A program made the position numbers and the translations under genes. The notes beneath the pieces were generated by a model. It saw only the letters and a list, made by a program, of their open reading frames with translations. It was not told the DNA's origin and did not search any database. Source: TMP-86 sp039807285 (lineage in GTDB: Bacteria; Pseudomonadota; Gammaproteobacteria; Steroidobacterales; Steroidobacteraceae). From it: a stretch of DNA of 64,000 bases. Positions 20,670 through 29,968 of the stretch are shown one piece after another; position 1 is the first letter of the stretch, and each line of letters starts with the position of its first letter. The DNA is taken from positions 1 through 64,000 of the forward strand of contig JBGAGK010000001.1 in assembly GCA_044226785.1 (NCBI GenBank), read 5' to 3'.

Positions 20670-23210
20670 ATGCTGGCGGCCGTGAACCCGTTGCTTCCAC
20701 GACTCCCCGTGACCGGGGCGCTGCCCACGCTCGCACAGGCGCTGGGCGGTCACACGGCCGCAGTCCTGCATGCACCGCCGGGCGCCGGCAAGAGCACCCT
20801 CGTGCCGCTTTTTCTGCTGGAGGAGCCGTTCATCGGCAGGGGCAGGATCCTGATGCTGGAGCCTCGCCGGTTGGCGACGCGTGCAGTGGCGCAGCGCATG
20901 TCGCAGATACTCGGGGAGCCACTCGGCACCCGGGTTGGCTACCGGACTCGCCTGGAGACGAAAGTCTCGCGCAATACCCGCATCGAGGTGATCACCGAGG
21001 GCATTCTCACCCGCATGCTGCAGGAAGATCCGGCGCTGGAGGGTGTTTCCTGCCTGATCTTCGATGAATTCCACGAACGGAGCCTTCAGGCGGATCTGGG
21101 CCTTGCGCTCGCGCTGGAAAGCCAGCAGACCCTCCGTGCGGACCTGAAGATTCTGGTGATGTCGGCCACGCTCGATGCGGATGGGGTAGCAGAACTCCTG
21201 GGCGACGCGCCGGTCATCCGCGCCGAGGGACGGAACTTCGAAGTCGGGATCCGGTACATCACCCGCCGCAAGGATCTGCCGCTGGAGCTGCAGATGGCGC
21301 AGGTGGTGCGTGCCGCGCTCGATGAGCATGAAGGAGATGTGCTGTGCTTCCTGCCCGGCGCCGCTGAAATCCGCCGTGTGCAGAAGAACCTCGAGTCGGT
21401 CGATCATGATCGGCATCTGCGGGTACTGCCGCTGTACGGCGAACTGCCGCCCGCGGAACAGGACGCGGCCCTGACACCGGCACCGGCCGGCCAACGCAGG
21501 GTGGTGCTGGCCACCTCGATCGCCGAAACCAGCCTGACCATCGAAGGCATCCGCATCATCGTGGATTCCGGGCTCCGGAGATTCGCGAAGTTCGACCCGG
21601 TGAGTGGCATGAGCCGGCTCGAGACCGGCAAGGTTTCGCAGGCAGCCGCCGAGCAGCGGCGCGGCCGCGCCGGGCGATTGAACACCGGCGTGTGTTACCG
21701 GCTCTGGTCAGCAGGCGAGCAGACATCGCTCATGGCCAGCACGCCTCCGGAAATCCTGCAGGCGGATCTGGCACCGCTGGCACTGGAGCTGGCTTGCTGG
21801 GGCGCGAACGACCCTCACAGCCTGCGCTGGCTGGATTCGCCACCGACGGCACCACTGGCGCAGGCGCGCGATCTGCTGATCGAGATAGAAGCTCTCAACG
21901 AACACGGCCGCATCACCGCGCATGGCCGCCGGCTCGCACGATTGGGTGCGCATCCGCGCCTTGCCCACATGCTGGTGCGATCGCAGGATCTGGGCGCACC
22001 GGAGCTGGCCTGTGATCTGGCCGCCATCCTGAGCGAGCGAGATCTGCTGCGCGCGAACCCTGGCGCGCGCGATGCTGACATACGTCTGCGGCTGGACCTG
22101 ATGCGCGGCAAAGCCCGGCAGGTGCCGCCCGGCATGAGCGTGGATGTGCGTGCATTGACCCATGCACGACAGACCTCGGCCCGCTGGAAGCGTGCGTTGG
22201 GCGAAGGAACTCCGGATCGTGACATCGACGCTGATGCATGTGCCGGTGTCGTGCTTGCGCTGGCCTACCCGGATCGCGTGGGGCGCAGCCGCGGTGAAGC
22301 CGGCCGTTACGTGCTGGCCAATGGCCGCGGCGCGCTTCTCGCTGACGTACAGGCGCTGGGCCGAGCCGAATACCTCGTGGCCGCCGAGGTGGACGGGGCG
22401 GAGCGGGATGCGCGCATCCGTCTGGCGGCACCCCTGCAGATCGACCTCCTGCTTGAACACTTTGGGCAGCGCATCCGCACAAGGCAGTCGATCGACTGGG
22501 ACCCGCAGGAGCATGCAGTCAAGGCTGTGAGTGAACGTTGCCTGGGCGCGCTGGTAATCCAGGCCACACCCATCCCTCGGCCCGATGGGCCATCCGTGAT
22601 GCGTGCTGTCCTGCAAGGCATAAGGTCCGAAGGCATCGATGCACTTCCATGGACACCGCAGCTGCGCCAGTGGCGCGCGCGGGTACAGTTGATGCGCGCG
22701 CAGAACCCCACGCGGAAACTTCCCGAATGGCCGGACCTGTCGGACGCAGCTCTTCTTGGGCAGATGGAGCATTGGCTCGCGCCATGGCTCGATGGCATCA
22801 CACGACGGGCGCACTTCGGGCGCATCGATCTGGTCCATGCGCTGCAGGATCTCCTGACCCATGCCCAGAAGCAGGCTCTGGAACGGGACGCGCCCACACA
22901 CTACACCGTACCCAGTGGCTCGCGCATTCCCATCGACTATGAAGATGGCGGGACCCCGACGCTGTCGGTGAGGCTGCAGGAGGTGTTCGGGCTGACCCGC
23001 ACGCCGGCGGTCGCGTCCGGACATGTGCCCCTGCTGCTGAAGCTCCTCTCGCCCGCGGGACGTCCTGTCCAGGTCACGCGCGACCTGACCAGTTTCTGGG
23101 AACGGGGCTATCATGAGGTCCGCAAGGATCTCAAGGGTCGGTACCCGAAGCATTACTGGCCCGATGACCCGCACACGGCTGTGCCCACCCGGCGCGTCCG
23201 GCCACGCTGA
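20670..23210 (+). CDS. hrpB: ATP-dependent helicase HrpB
   Basis: An 846-residue DEAH/RHA-type helicase. Walker A is HAPPGAGKST (about residues 35-44), motif II IFDEFHERS (about 129-137), motif III SATLDAD, and motifs V and VI LATSIAETSLTI and QRRGRAGR. A helicase-associated region and an HrpB-specific C-terminal domain follow, ending in KGRYPKHYWPDDP, which is diagnostic. Full length. Its cellular role in bacteria is unclear, though an RNA helicase function is assumed. Confidence 0.93.
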   Translation: MLAAVNPLLPRLPVTGALPTLAQALGGHTAAVLHAPPGAGKSTLVPLFLLEEPFIGRGRILMLEPRRLATRAVAQRMSQILGEPLGTRVGYRTRLETKVSRNTRIEVITEGILTRMLQEDPALEGVSCLIFDEFHERSLQADLGLALALESQQTLRADLKILVMSATLDADGVAELLGDAPVIRAEGRNFEVGIRYITRRKDLPLELQMAQVVRAALDEHEGDVLCFLPGAAEIRRVQKNLESVDHDRHLRVLPLYGELPPAEQDAALTPAPAGQRRVVLATSIAETSLTIEGIRIIVDSGLRRFAKFDPVSGMSRLETGKVSQAAAEQRRGRAGRLNTGVCYRLWSAGEQTSLMASTPPEILQADLAPLALELACWGANDPHSLRWLDSPPTAPLAQARDLLIEIEALNEHGRITAHGRRLARLGAHPRLAHMLVRSQDLGAPELACDLAAILSERDLLRANPGARDADIRLRLDLMRGKARQVPPGMSVDVRALTHARQTSARWKRALGEGTPDRDIDADACAGVVLALAYPDRVGRSRGEAGRYVLANGRGALLADVQALGRAEYLVAAEVDGAERDARIRLAAPLQIDLLLEHFGQRIRTRQSIDWDPQEHAVKAVSERCLGALVIQATPIPRPDGPSVMRAVLQGIRSEGIDALPWTPQLRQWRARVQLMRAQNPTRKLPEWPDLSDAALLGQMEHWLAPWLDGITRRAHFGRIDLVHALQDLLTHAQKQALERDAPTHYTVPSGSRIPIDYEDGGTPTLSVRLQEVFGLTRTPAVASGHVPLLLKLLSPAGRPVQVTRDLTSFWERGYHEVRKDLKGRYPKHYWPDDPHTAVPTRRVRPR

Positions 23211-23224
23211 ACGTACAGGAACTG

Positions 23225-24451
23225 GTGGTGACAAAGCCCATCCCCCCGCCCCGCTACCTGCGCATTTCACGCTGGCTCGTGCTGGGAATTGCGCTGCTCA
23301 TCGTGTGGGGTTCGCTCTATCCGTTCGATTTCATCCTGCCGGATTCACAGGTCATGCACCGGCGGCTTTCCACCGTGCTGTCGCATTACGTGACACGCGA
23401 CGATCTTGCCTCGAATGTCCTGATCTACATGCCGCTGGGCGCCGTGCTGATTCTTTCGCTGTTCGGGCGCAGCAGGGCGATGCACGTGCTGCAGGCCACC
23501 CTGATTGCCTCGCTCCTTTCCATGAACATGGAGCTGGCGCAGGCCTTCACGCCACACCGCGTCACCAGCGTGTATGACTGGCTGCTCAATACGGCAGGGG
23601 CCTGCATCGGCGCCTGCATCATGAGCCTTTACCTCATGATCGGCGATCGCTGGCGATTCGAAAGCCTGGTCGAACCGCGTCCGCCGCTCATTCCCATGTG
23701 GCTGATCCTGCTCTGGCTGGTGTCACAGTTCGCGCCCTACAAAGCAGTGCTCAGTGCCGCCCAGCTGCAGGCCTCGACACACACCCTGGAGCATCGCTAC
23801 CTGTGGTCGGTGGTGGATGGAAGTCGCGCCATCGCCGCATGGCTGGTTCTGGCCGAGATCATGCGACGCATCTGGATACCGCGCCGCGCAGCCGCGGGCC
23901 TGGTGGCGCTGATCGGTGCGACGCTCCTGGCCCGTCTGTGGATCATCGACCAGCAACTCCGGTTCGAAGAAGCCATCGCCTGGCTGGTTGCGCTCGCCAG
24001 CCTCTTTCTGTCGCGATCACGGCAAAGTCCGGCGCGCGCCGCCGTGGCCGCAGGCGCCTGCGCAATCGCACTGGTGCTGGCAGGCCTGTGGCCATTTCAT
24101 TTCGAGACCGAAGCTTCCGCATTCTACTGGACGCCATTCTCCGGGAACCTGCTCCTGTCACGCACCTACCAGCCCCTGCTGGAAAAGCTGTTCGTGTACG
24201 CGGCCCTGCTCTGGACCCTGAGTCTGGCCATGGGCCGGCTTTCGGCGGCATTCCTCACGGCATTCGTGCTCACCACGCTGGTGGAACTGCAGCAGGTCTT
24301 CATGCCCGATCGCCGCGCGGAGATCACCGACCCGTTGCTGATCGTCTTGCTCGCGACGGCGTTCTACATCGCGATGCAGTTCCAGAGCTTTGCGCTGGGC
24401 GACGATCGCCCACGCAGCTCCCGCGCCACCAGCGCCCTTCCTCACGCGTGA
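23225..24451 (+). CDS. VanZ-like membrane protein
   Basis: A 408-residue integral membrane protein with about ten hydrophobic segments arranged as two VanZ-like halves: SLYPFDFILP...NVLIYMPLGAVL...MELAQAFTPHR in the first, and LWPFHFE...LVELQQVFMPDRRAEITD in the second. The start is a GTG at 23225, 14 nt after the hrpB stop. VanZ domains occur in teicoplanin-resistance clusters but most family members have no known function. Confidence 0.75.
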   Translation: MVTKPIPPPRYLRISRWLVLGIALLIVWGSLYPFDFILPDSQVMHRRLSTVLSHYVTRDDLASNVLIYMPLGAVLILSLFGRSRAMHVLQATLIASLLSMNMELAQAFTPHRVTSVYDWLLNTAGACIGACIMSLYLMIGDRWRFESLVEPRPPLIPMWLILLWLVSQFAPYKAVLSAAQLQASTHTLEHRYLWSVVDGSRAIAAWLVLAEIMRRIWIPRRAAAGLVALIGATLLARLWIIDQQLRFEEAIAWLVALASLFLSRSRQSPARAAVAAGACAIALVLAGLWPFHFETEASAFYWTPFSGNLLLSRTYQPLLEKLFVYAALLWTLSLAMGRLSAAFLTAFVLTTLVELQQVFMPDRRAEITDPLLIVLLATAFYIAMQFQSFALGDDRPRSSRATSALPHA

Positions 24452-24472
24452 GACAATGCACTCAGGCGCCCC

Positions 24473-24688
24473 TTATTCAAGTACGCCAGCTTTTCTTGCG
24501 AGACGGTGCAGCAGTACGTTGTAACGGCTCCACGCTGCCTCATCGTGTTGTCGATGCAGTGCGCAGGCAAGCCCGGCGAGCCGGCAAGCCCTTTCGGGGT
24601 GACCCGCAGCGGCGAGCGCGCTCAGACTTTCGAGCAGAAGGTCATCGAGCGTCGTTGCCGCAGCAGGTGTGAGGCCTGGAATCGTCAT
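24473..24688 (-). CDS. Small helical protein of unknown function
   Basis: A 71-residue predicted helical protein (LDDLLLESLSALAAAGHPERACRLAGLACALHR split across two helices). I do not recognise it. It lies 79 nt downstream of the DUF2249 gene on the same strand and so may belong to the NsrR-controlled unit. Confidence 0.5.
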   Translation of the reverse strand: MTIPGLTPAAATTLDDLLLESLSALAAAGHPERACRLAGLACALHRQHDEAAWSRYNVLLHRLARKAGVLE

Positions 24689-24767
24689 TTGCAGCGCCCA
24701 GGGCGGATCGCCGATGAGCAGTGCAGCGTGCCAGCCGGTCTTCGATCGACCCTGCGTCAGCTCCGCT

Positions 24768-25019
24768 TCAGTTCCGCTTCTCGATCTTCACCCGCCAGGC
24801 CACCGGACCCGACTCTACGTAAGTGAACGAGAACTGCTGCGGATGTTCGGCTTCGAGCTGATAGTACAGCGGCTTTGGGTCGTGATCATTGATGAAGACG
24901 AACGCGTCGCCAGGCCTTTTCAATCCGGCAACAAGTTCGAAGATCTTCTGGTGCCGTTGTCGCGGAACGAGGGAGCGTATATCGATTTCCGGAGTCGCTG
25001 ATGTTCGGGATTCGGGCAT
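24768..25019 (-). CDS. DUF2249 family protein
   Basis: An 83-residue DUF2249 protein: IDIRSLVPRQRHQKIFELVA, then FVFINDHDPKPLYYQLEAEH and the C-terminal FTYVESGPVAWRVKIEK are the full family signature. DUF2249 proteins often accompany denitrification and nitric-oxide-response genes; their biochemical function is not settled. The ATG at 25019 has GAGGAA upstream. An NsrR-like operator lies about 100 bp upstream. Confidence 0.85.
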   Translation of the reverse strand: MPESRTSATPEIDIRSLVPRQRHQKIFELVAGLKRPGDAFVFINDHDPKPLYYQLEAEHPQQFSFTYVESGPVAWRVKIEKRN

Positions 25020-25121
25020 GACCAGGTTCCTCGTTCGGTAGTGGATAAAGGCTGACACCGCACGACGGTCCAACGCTGCCGGTCGACTTCCGATGCGGGC
25101 GAAACGGAGTCTTTACCCTAA

Positions 25122-25144
25122 AAGATGTATTGTCAATACCACTT
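25122..25144 (-). promoter_or_regulatory. NsrR-like operator upstream of the DUF2249 gene
   Basis: A 23-bp imperfect inverted repeat: AAGATGTATTG, central T, CAATACCACTT (9 of 11 positions pair). It resembles the operator at 15786-15808 and the NsrR consensus. On the minus strand it contains a perfect TTGACA (25136-25131) that could be the -35 box, so a bound repressor would block RNA polymerase. Confidence 0.65.
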
Positions 25145-25246
25145 TTAAGGAAATGGCCTGGCCAATTCGACGGGCAAGTGCCGCGAGTCGCATCTGCGGC
25201 CGAAGAACTCGGGGCCTGCCGTGTTGCACCACGAGCGATGCGATGT

Positions 25247-27268
25247 TCATTGCAGTTGCCAGGCTGCGAGCGAGTTTCCGGCGGGGAAGACGAGCATGTC
25301 CTCTCCAGCGGCTGGGCCGGACGGCGGCATGGATCCACCACTTTCACTGTCGGGGTTGATCGGGATTGGCGAGGCTCCCGACCACAGTTCCACACCTGTC
25401 GCCGCGTCGAGTCCATAGACCTTTCCGGTCGACGATCCCACGAACACTGTGTTGTTGACGACGACCGGCGCCGTAACGAGACTTCCGTCGCCCGTGAAAG
25501 ACCAGGTCTGAACGCGGTCACTCAGGCGCGTCGACGACAACGTGCCCGCATTCAACGCGATCATGGCAGTGGCGGTGACCGCCGGCGCTCGTGCGGAGCC
25601 GAGCGACGCCGAATATGCGCCCGTGACGGCATCGAACAAGTCGACCGAACTGCCCGTGCGACCGAATACGATGCCGCTCTTGACGCTCGGCGTGTAGCCC
25701 CAAGAAGCATTGCAGTTGCGCTGGGACTGCCACTGGCGGGTGCCATCCGCCGGATCAAACGCCCCGGTAACACAGGATGCGTTCTGGGTATAGATACCCT
25801 CCGAGGAAACGGCGGGCGATGAAAATTCAGTCGAGCCTACCGCGCCGTTCGTCCACAGAATGGCTCCGTCTGCTTCATCCACGCCGGACAACCCACCATT
25901 GCCATCCACAAATACGACGCCGCCATAGGCATTCGGTGATCCATCGTACCAATAGCCAGGCAGTTGGGTGTTCCACAGTGCTGCACCGTTCGCCGCATTG
26001 AACGCACTGACGACGCCATCGAACATGAGGACGAACACGCGTCCGTTATCGACAGTCAGGCCCGATCCAAAGTAAGTGCCTGCGATTGCCACGGGACCCC
26101 ACAGTTTGGCGCCGGTATGTGCATCGAGCGCATACAGCCGGTTTCCATAGGACCCGTCCGGGTTGGCGGTAGTGACGAATACCATTCCATTGGCAATCAA
26201 CGGGTAGGAAACAGGGGCACCGAGGTCCAGAGTCCAGGTGGGTGACGATGCGGAAGGAAATTTGATGCCGTTGTTTGTGACCAGGACGCCATCGTGGCCT
26301 TCGTTCATCCGGTAAGCGGTTGCCGCCGGCGCCGCTGGAGCGGCCACCACATCCAGGGTCGCATCTGCCGCCGCCGATGCAGCCACGTTCGAACAATCGA
26401 TATGGAAATTCTGCGAGCCCGGAACGGCAGGCGTCCAGGTTCTGAAACCGGCGGCTGTCAACGTGCCGCTCCAGTCCCCGGACGCGGTACAAGCGGACGC
26501 ATATTGACTTCGCCAGCGAACGGTCACGGTCTTTCCAACAGTGACGGCCGGAGGAAACGAGTTCAGTGTCACCGTCGGTGCAACCACAGCGATCACGACG
26601 CTGGCTTCGGCAGGCATGCCGGGATCGGAGCAGCGGATCGTGTATGTGTGATTGCCTTCTGTTACAGGGGTAACGGCTTGCGAGCCTGCGCCGGGCAGGG
26701 TACCGCTCCAGTCTCCAGACGCAGTGCATGATGCTGCTCGGGCAGAGCTCCACGTCAAGGTGACAGGGATGCCTGCCCCGGTAGTGGTCCTGTCGGCGGA
26801 AAGGGCTACGCTGGCTGAAACGTTCACGGTGTACGTGACCGATACACTGACCCTGGTGCTGGTCTCCAACTGCGTACACTGCCTGTCGGTACAGATAGCC
26901 GCTTCGATGGTGTCGGAGTATGTACCTGGACCGATCACGCTGGGATCCTTGAACGTTGCAGTAAGAATCAGTTGCGAGCCAGACTGCGTGAACGAAAGAC
27001 CAGTAATGGCAGTGTTGGTGAAGTTGGCGCCTACGTAGGTGCCGCTGGGTGATCCATTGTGGACCGTAATCGTGAGTTGACCGGTGGGAGTACTGCTGAT
27101 GCCGGCATCGGCCGTAACGCTCAAGCGGGCGGGCTGGACCGAAATGCTCGCAGCAGGTGACCCGCCGCTGCCACTGCTGGCGCCTCCACCACCTCCACAT
27201 GCGCACAGGCAAGCTGCTGTTGCAACCGGCATCCATCGGATGCCGGTTGAAATGAATGAGGACAGCAT
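25247..27268 (-). CDS. Lipoprotein with two Ig-like repeats and a PQQ-type beta-propeller
   Basis: A 673-residue outer-envelope lipoprotein. The signal peptide ends in a lipobox (ACLCAC) followed by a Gly/Ser linker. The N-terminal 150 residues look like a beta-sandwich. Two tandem Ig-like repeats follow (each with CTASGDWSGTL). The C-terminal 350 residues form a PQQ-like propeller: NRLYALDAHTGAKLWGP, SAFNAANGAALWN, GVDEADGAILWTNG, YGLDAATGVELWSG. Such proteins act as structural or binding scaffolds; no enzyme motif is seen. It is divergent from the phosphotriesterase-like pair. Confidence 0.8.
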   Translation of the reverse strand: MLSSFISTGIRWMPVATAACLCACGGGGGASSGSGGSPAASISVQPARLSVTADAGISSTPTGQLTITVHNGSPSGTYVGANFTNTAITGLSFTQSGSQLILTATFKDPSVIGPGTYSDTIEAAICTDRQCTQLETSTRVSVSVTYTVNVSASVALSADRTTTGAGIPVTLTWSSARAASCTASGDWSGTLPGAGSQAVTPVTEGNHTYTIRCSDPGMPAEASVVIAVVAPTVTLNSFPPAVTVGKTVTVRWRSQYASACTASGDWSGTLTAAGFRTWTPAVPGSQNFHIDCSNVAASAAADATLDVVAAPAAPAATAYRMNEGHDGVLVTNNGIKFPSASSPTWTLDLGAPVSYPLIANGMVFVTTANPDGSYGNRLYALDAHTGAKLWGPVAIAGTYFGSGLTVDNGRVFVLMFDGVVSAFNAANGAALWNTQLPGYWYDGSPNAYGGVVFVDGNGGLSGVDEADGAILWTNGAVGSTEFSSPAVSSEGIYTQNASCVTGAFDPADGTRQWQSQRNCNASWGYTPSVKSGIVFGRTGSSVDLFDAVTGAYSASLGSARAPAVTATAMIALNAGTLSSTRLSDRVQTWSFTGDGSLVTAPVVVNNTVFVGSSTGKVYGLDAATGVELWSGASPIPINPDSESGGSMPPSGPAAGEDMLVFPAGNSLAAWQLQ

Positions 27269-27482
27269 GACCTACACTCCTTGGTCACATCCCGGGATAT
27301 TCTTTCTTCTGGCGGCGTAAGTATGACAGCATTCCGGCTTGAGCGGGACGGATCGAACGCGGGTTCGGAATTGCAGGTCGGCTTGAATTCCCGTCGCGAT
27401 CTGGAGATCGTTACCGGCCTGGAAGCTGGGTGTGACCGCGATCCATCGCTTCTGGTGCAATAGGTCAATGGGAGAGCAAGTG

Positions 27483-28637
27483 ATGCCCGCACGTATCAGT
27501 CCGGTGATTGCCTTCTGTTCGTTCATCATCACGCTCGCAGCCACCGGCGCACTCCCTGCGGAACCGCTGACCGGCAAAGTCATGACCGTGAGTGGCCCCG
27601 TATCCCCCGAAGTACTGGGGATGACGCTCACGCACGAACACCTCATCATCGATTACAAGCCAGCGGTGGATACGCCGGAGGGCTGGAGGACCACGGGGGA
27701 CGAGAAGCCTTCCACGCCCGCCGACATCGCTTTCTACGAGGCTCCCCTGACCATGGACAAGCTGGGTGCGGCCTACATGGGCAAGCCCAATCGAGATGAC
27801 CGGCGGCTCTCGGACGAAACCCTGGCGATCCGGGAAGTGACTGACTACAAGTGGTCGGGTGGTGGATCCATCGTTGAGGTCACCAGCAACGGCATCGGCC
27901 GCAATCCGGCGGCACTCAAGCGTATCTCCGAAGCCACCGGCGTCCACGTCATCATGGGTTCCGGCTGGTACGAACACGGCTTCAACGGCAACGCCCTGGA
28001 CGATCGTTCGGTGGAGAGCCTCGCCGGGGAAATCGTTCGCGACATCACTGTGGGCGTGGGGGACACCGGTATCCGCGCCGGCATCATCGGCGAGATTGGC
28101 GTCAAACAGGCAAGCAAACCTTACGAAAGAAAGATCATCGCTGCGGCGGCGCGAGCCAGCCAGATCAGCGGGGCGGCCATTTCCATTCACATGGCCAAGG
28201 GTTACCACGAGCAGCTGGCAACAATGCAACTGCTCAAGGAAGCCGGCGCTGACCTCAGGCGGGTGGCCATGGGGCACTCGAACCCCATCGCCGATAACAT
28301 GCCCCTGATGAAGCGGGTGCTGGATCAGGGCGCCTTCCTGCAGTTCGACCTGCTGGGAGACCCGCCACAGATCCTCTCGGAGGTTCCCGATCACGACGTG
28401 GCTCTGGCCATCGTGGAACTGCTCAAGCACGGCTATGGCGATCGCATCCTGCTGTCCCAGGATGTGTTCCTCAAGACTGACCTGAAAGCCTATGGAGGCA
28501 GCGGCTACTCCTTCATCGCCGAACACTTTGCTCCCTACCTGCGGCAGATGGGAGTCACCGACACCCAGATCAGACAGATGCTGGTGGACAACCCCCGGCG
28601 ATTGCTCACCTTCGTCGCACCCAGGGCAGCAAGGTAA
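27483..28637 (+). CDS. Exported phosphotriesterase-like hydrolase 1
   Basis: A 384-residue amidohydrolase-superfamily protein of the phosphotriesterase type, with a signal peptide (FIITLAATGALPAEP). Expected metal ligands are present in order: HEH in LTHEHL, Glu in IIGEIGV (bridging-residue position), His in SIHMAKG, His in AMGHSNP and Asp in LSQDVF. The domain start GPVSPEVLGMTLTHEH is typical. The ATG at 27483 follows GGGAGAGC. The family includes lactonases and organophosphate hydrolases; the substrate is unknown. Confidence 0.88.
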   Translation: MPARISPVIAFCSFIITLAATGALPAEPLTGKVMTVSGPVSPEVLGMTLTHEHLIIDYKPAVDTPEGWRTTGDEKPSTPADIAFYEAPLTMDKLGAAYMGKPNRDDRRLSDETLAIREVTDYKWSGGGSIVEVTSNGIGRNPAALKRISEATGVHVIMGSGWYEHGFNGNALDDRSVESLAGEIVRDITVGVGDTGIRAGIIGEIGVKQASKPYERKIIAAAARASQISGAAISIHMAKGYHEQLATMQLLKEAGADLRRVAMGHSNPIADNMPLMKRVLDQGAFLQFDLLGDPPQILSEVPDHDVALAIVELLKHGYGDRILLSQDVFLKTDLKAYGGSGYSFIAEHFAPYLRQMGVTDTQIRQMLVDNPRRLLTFVAPRAAR

Positions 28638-29783
28638 ATGGCCATGAGACACGGATGCATCGCGGTGGCCTTGGTTATGGTGGCTCTCCGGACCCTTGCC
28701 GCAGCCCAGGGACAGACCATTCCCGACATTTCCGGCAAGGCGCTCACCGTGCGCGGTCCCGTGGATCCTTCTGTACTGGGGCGCACGCTGATGCACGAGC
28801 ACATCTTCATCAACTTCCAGCTGGCGACGCCCACTACGCGCGACCACGCAACGGAAGAGGAGATCGCCCGGCAGAAACTTTCCCTCGCCAATCTTTCGGC
28901 TGTGCGTTCAGGCGTCTGGAATCCCGACAACGATTTCCTCGGGGATTTCCAGGAATCCTACAACGAGGTGATGGACTACAGGCGCGAAGGTGGCGGCACC
29001 ATCGTCGATGTGTCCGGCATTCGTCTTGGGCGCGACCCCTGGGCGTTGTACCGCATGAGCAATGCCACCGGGCTCAACATCGTCATGGGCAGCGGTTGGT
29101 ACCAGAAACGCTACCACCCGGCGGACATGGACCAGATTACGTTGGAGGAGATGACCAGCATCATCGTGCAGGACATCATCGTCGGAGTGGATGGTACCGG
29201 CGTGCGCTCCGGCGTCATCGGGGAGATCGGCATCAACGGCAATCCGCTGACTCCCAACGAGATCAAGAGTACCCGGGCCAGCGCACGCGCGGCGCGCATC
29301 ACCGGTGCGCCGATGAGTTTCCACGTGGGCGGCTACAAGGAAGAGAAATTCCGGGTCCTTGAAATCGTTGCCGCCGAGGGCGTGGATCTCCGGCGCGTGG
29401 TCATGGGCCATAGCAACTCCCTGGCGCTGGACCTGCCGCTGGCCCGGCGCGTGCTGGCGCGCGGCGTCACGATCGAGTTCGACTGGTTGGGCGCGCTGGG
29501 CAGCCCGGGTGGTTTCCTTGGCGCCAGCGACGACCTGAAGGTGGCCCGTGGTCTCGTGCAGCTCGTAAAGGAGGGATATGTCAGCCAGATTGTGCTGTCG
29601 CACGATGTGTGCACCAAGCTGCAGCTGAAAAAGTACGGCGGACTGGGCTTCACCTACATCGACGACTACTTTCTGCCGGCGCTGCGCAAGATGGGCGTCA
29701 GCGAAGCTGACATCCACAAGATCATGGTGGAAAACCCGGCACGCCAGCTCACCTTTGCCAGGCCCATGCCGCCGGTGGGCTGA
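28638..29783 (+). CDS. Exported phosphotriesterase-like hydrolase 2
   Basis: A 381-residue paralogue of the preceding gene, whose ATG follows directly on the previous stop (an ATG 6 nt later is also possible). It has a signal peptide (LVMVALRTLAAAQG) and the same ligand set: MHEH, IGEIGI, SFHVGG, VMGHSNS, LSHDVC. The two proteins share the frame GPVxPxVLGxTLxHEH but diverge through the middle, so they probably act on different or successive substrates. Confidence 0.88.
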   Translation: MAMRHGCIAVALVMVALRTLAAAQGQTIPDISGKALTVRGPVDPSVLGRTLMHEHIFINFQLATPTTRDHATEEEIARQKLSLANLSAVRSGVWNPDNDFLGDFQESYNEVMDYRREGGGTIVDVSGIRLGRDPWALYRMSNATGLNIVMGSGWYQKRYHPADMDQITLEEMTSIIVQDIIVGVDGTGVRSGVIGEIGINGNPLTPNEIKSTRASARAARITGAPMSFHVGGYKEEKFRVLEIVAAEGVDLRRVVMGHSNSLALDLPLARRVLARGVTIEFDWLGALGSPGGFLGASDDLKVARGLVQLVKEGYVSQIVLSHDVCTKLQLKKYGGLGFTYIDDYFLPALRKMGVSEADIHKIMVENPARQLTFARPMPPVG

Positions 29784-29968
29784 TACGGTCTGTACGTTTT
29801 CAAATGGGCAGGGGTCTCACTCACGTTATTCCGTGATGCAGATGCTGATGTTCCCCAGCCCTCCGGCCGGCACGCCAGGACAGTCGGACATCTCGCGAAA
29901 CCTGCCTGCAAGGCCTGTTGGAGTTTGCACAGTTCATGCATCCGCTGGTTTCGCGGCGGGTTGGCACG
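29784..29968. other. Non-coding gap between hydrolase 2 and the IS1634-like element
   Basis: 185 nt with no convincing gene, RNA or attC core site. With the first 154 nt of the IS it makes a 339-nt stretch without a gene. Confidence 0.6.

Noticed and set aside
19563..21494. 643-codon minus-strand open frame
   Set aside because: It runs antisense through both topoisomerase IB and hrpB, two certain genes, so it is a shadow.
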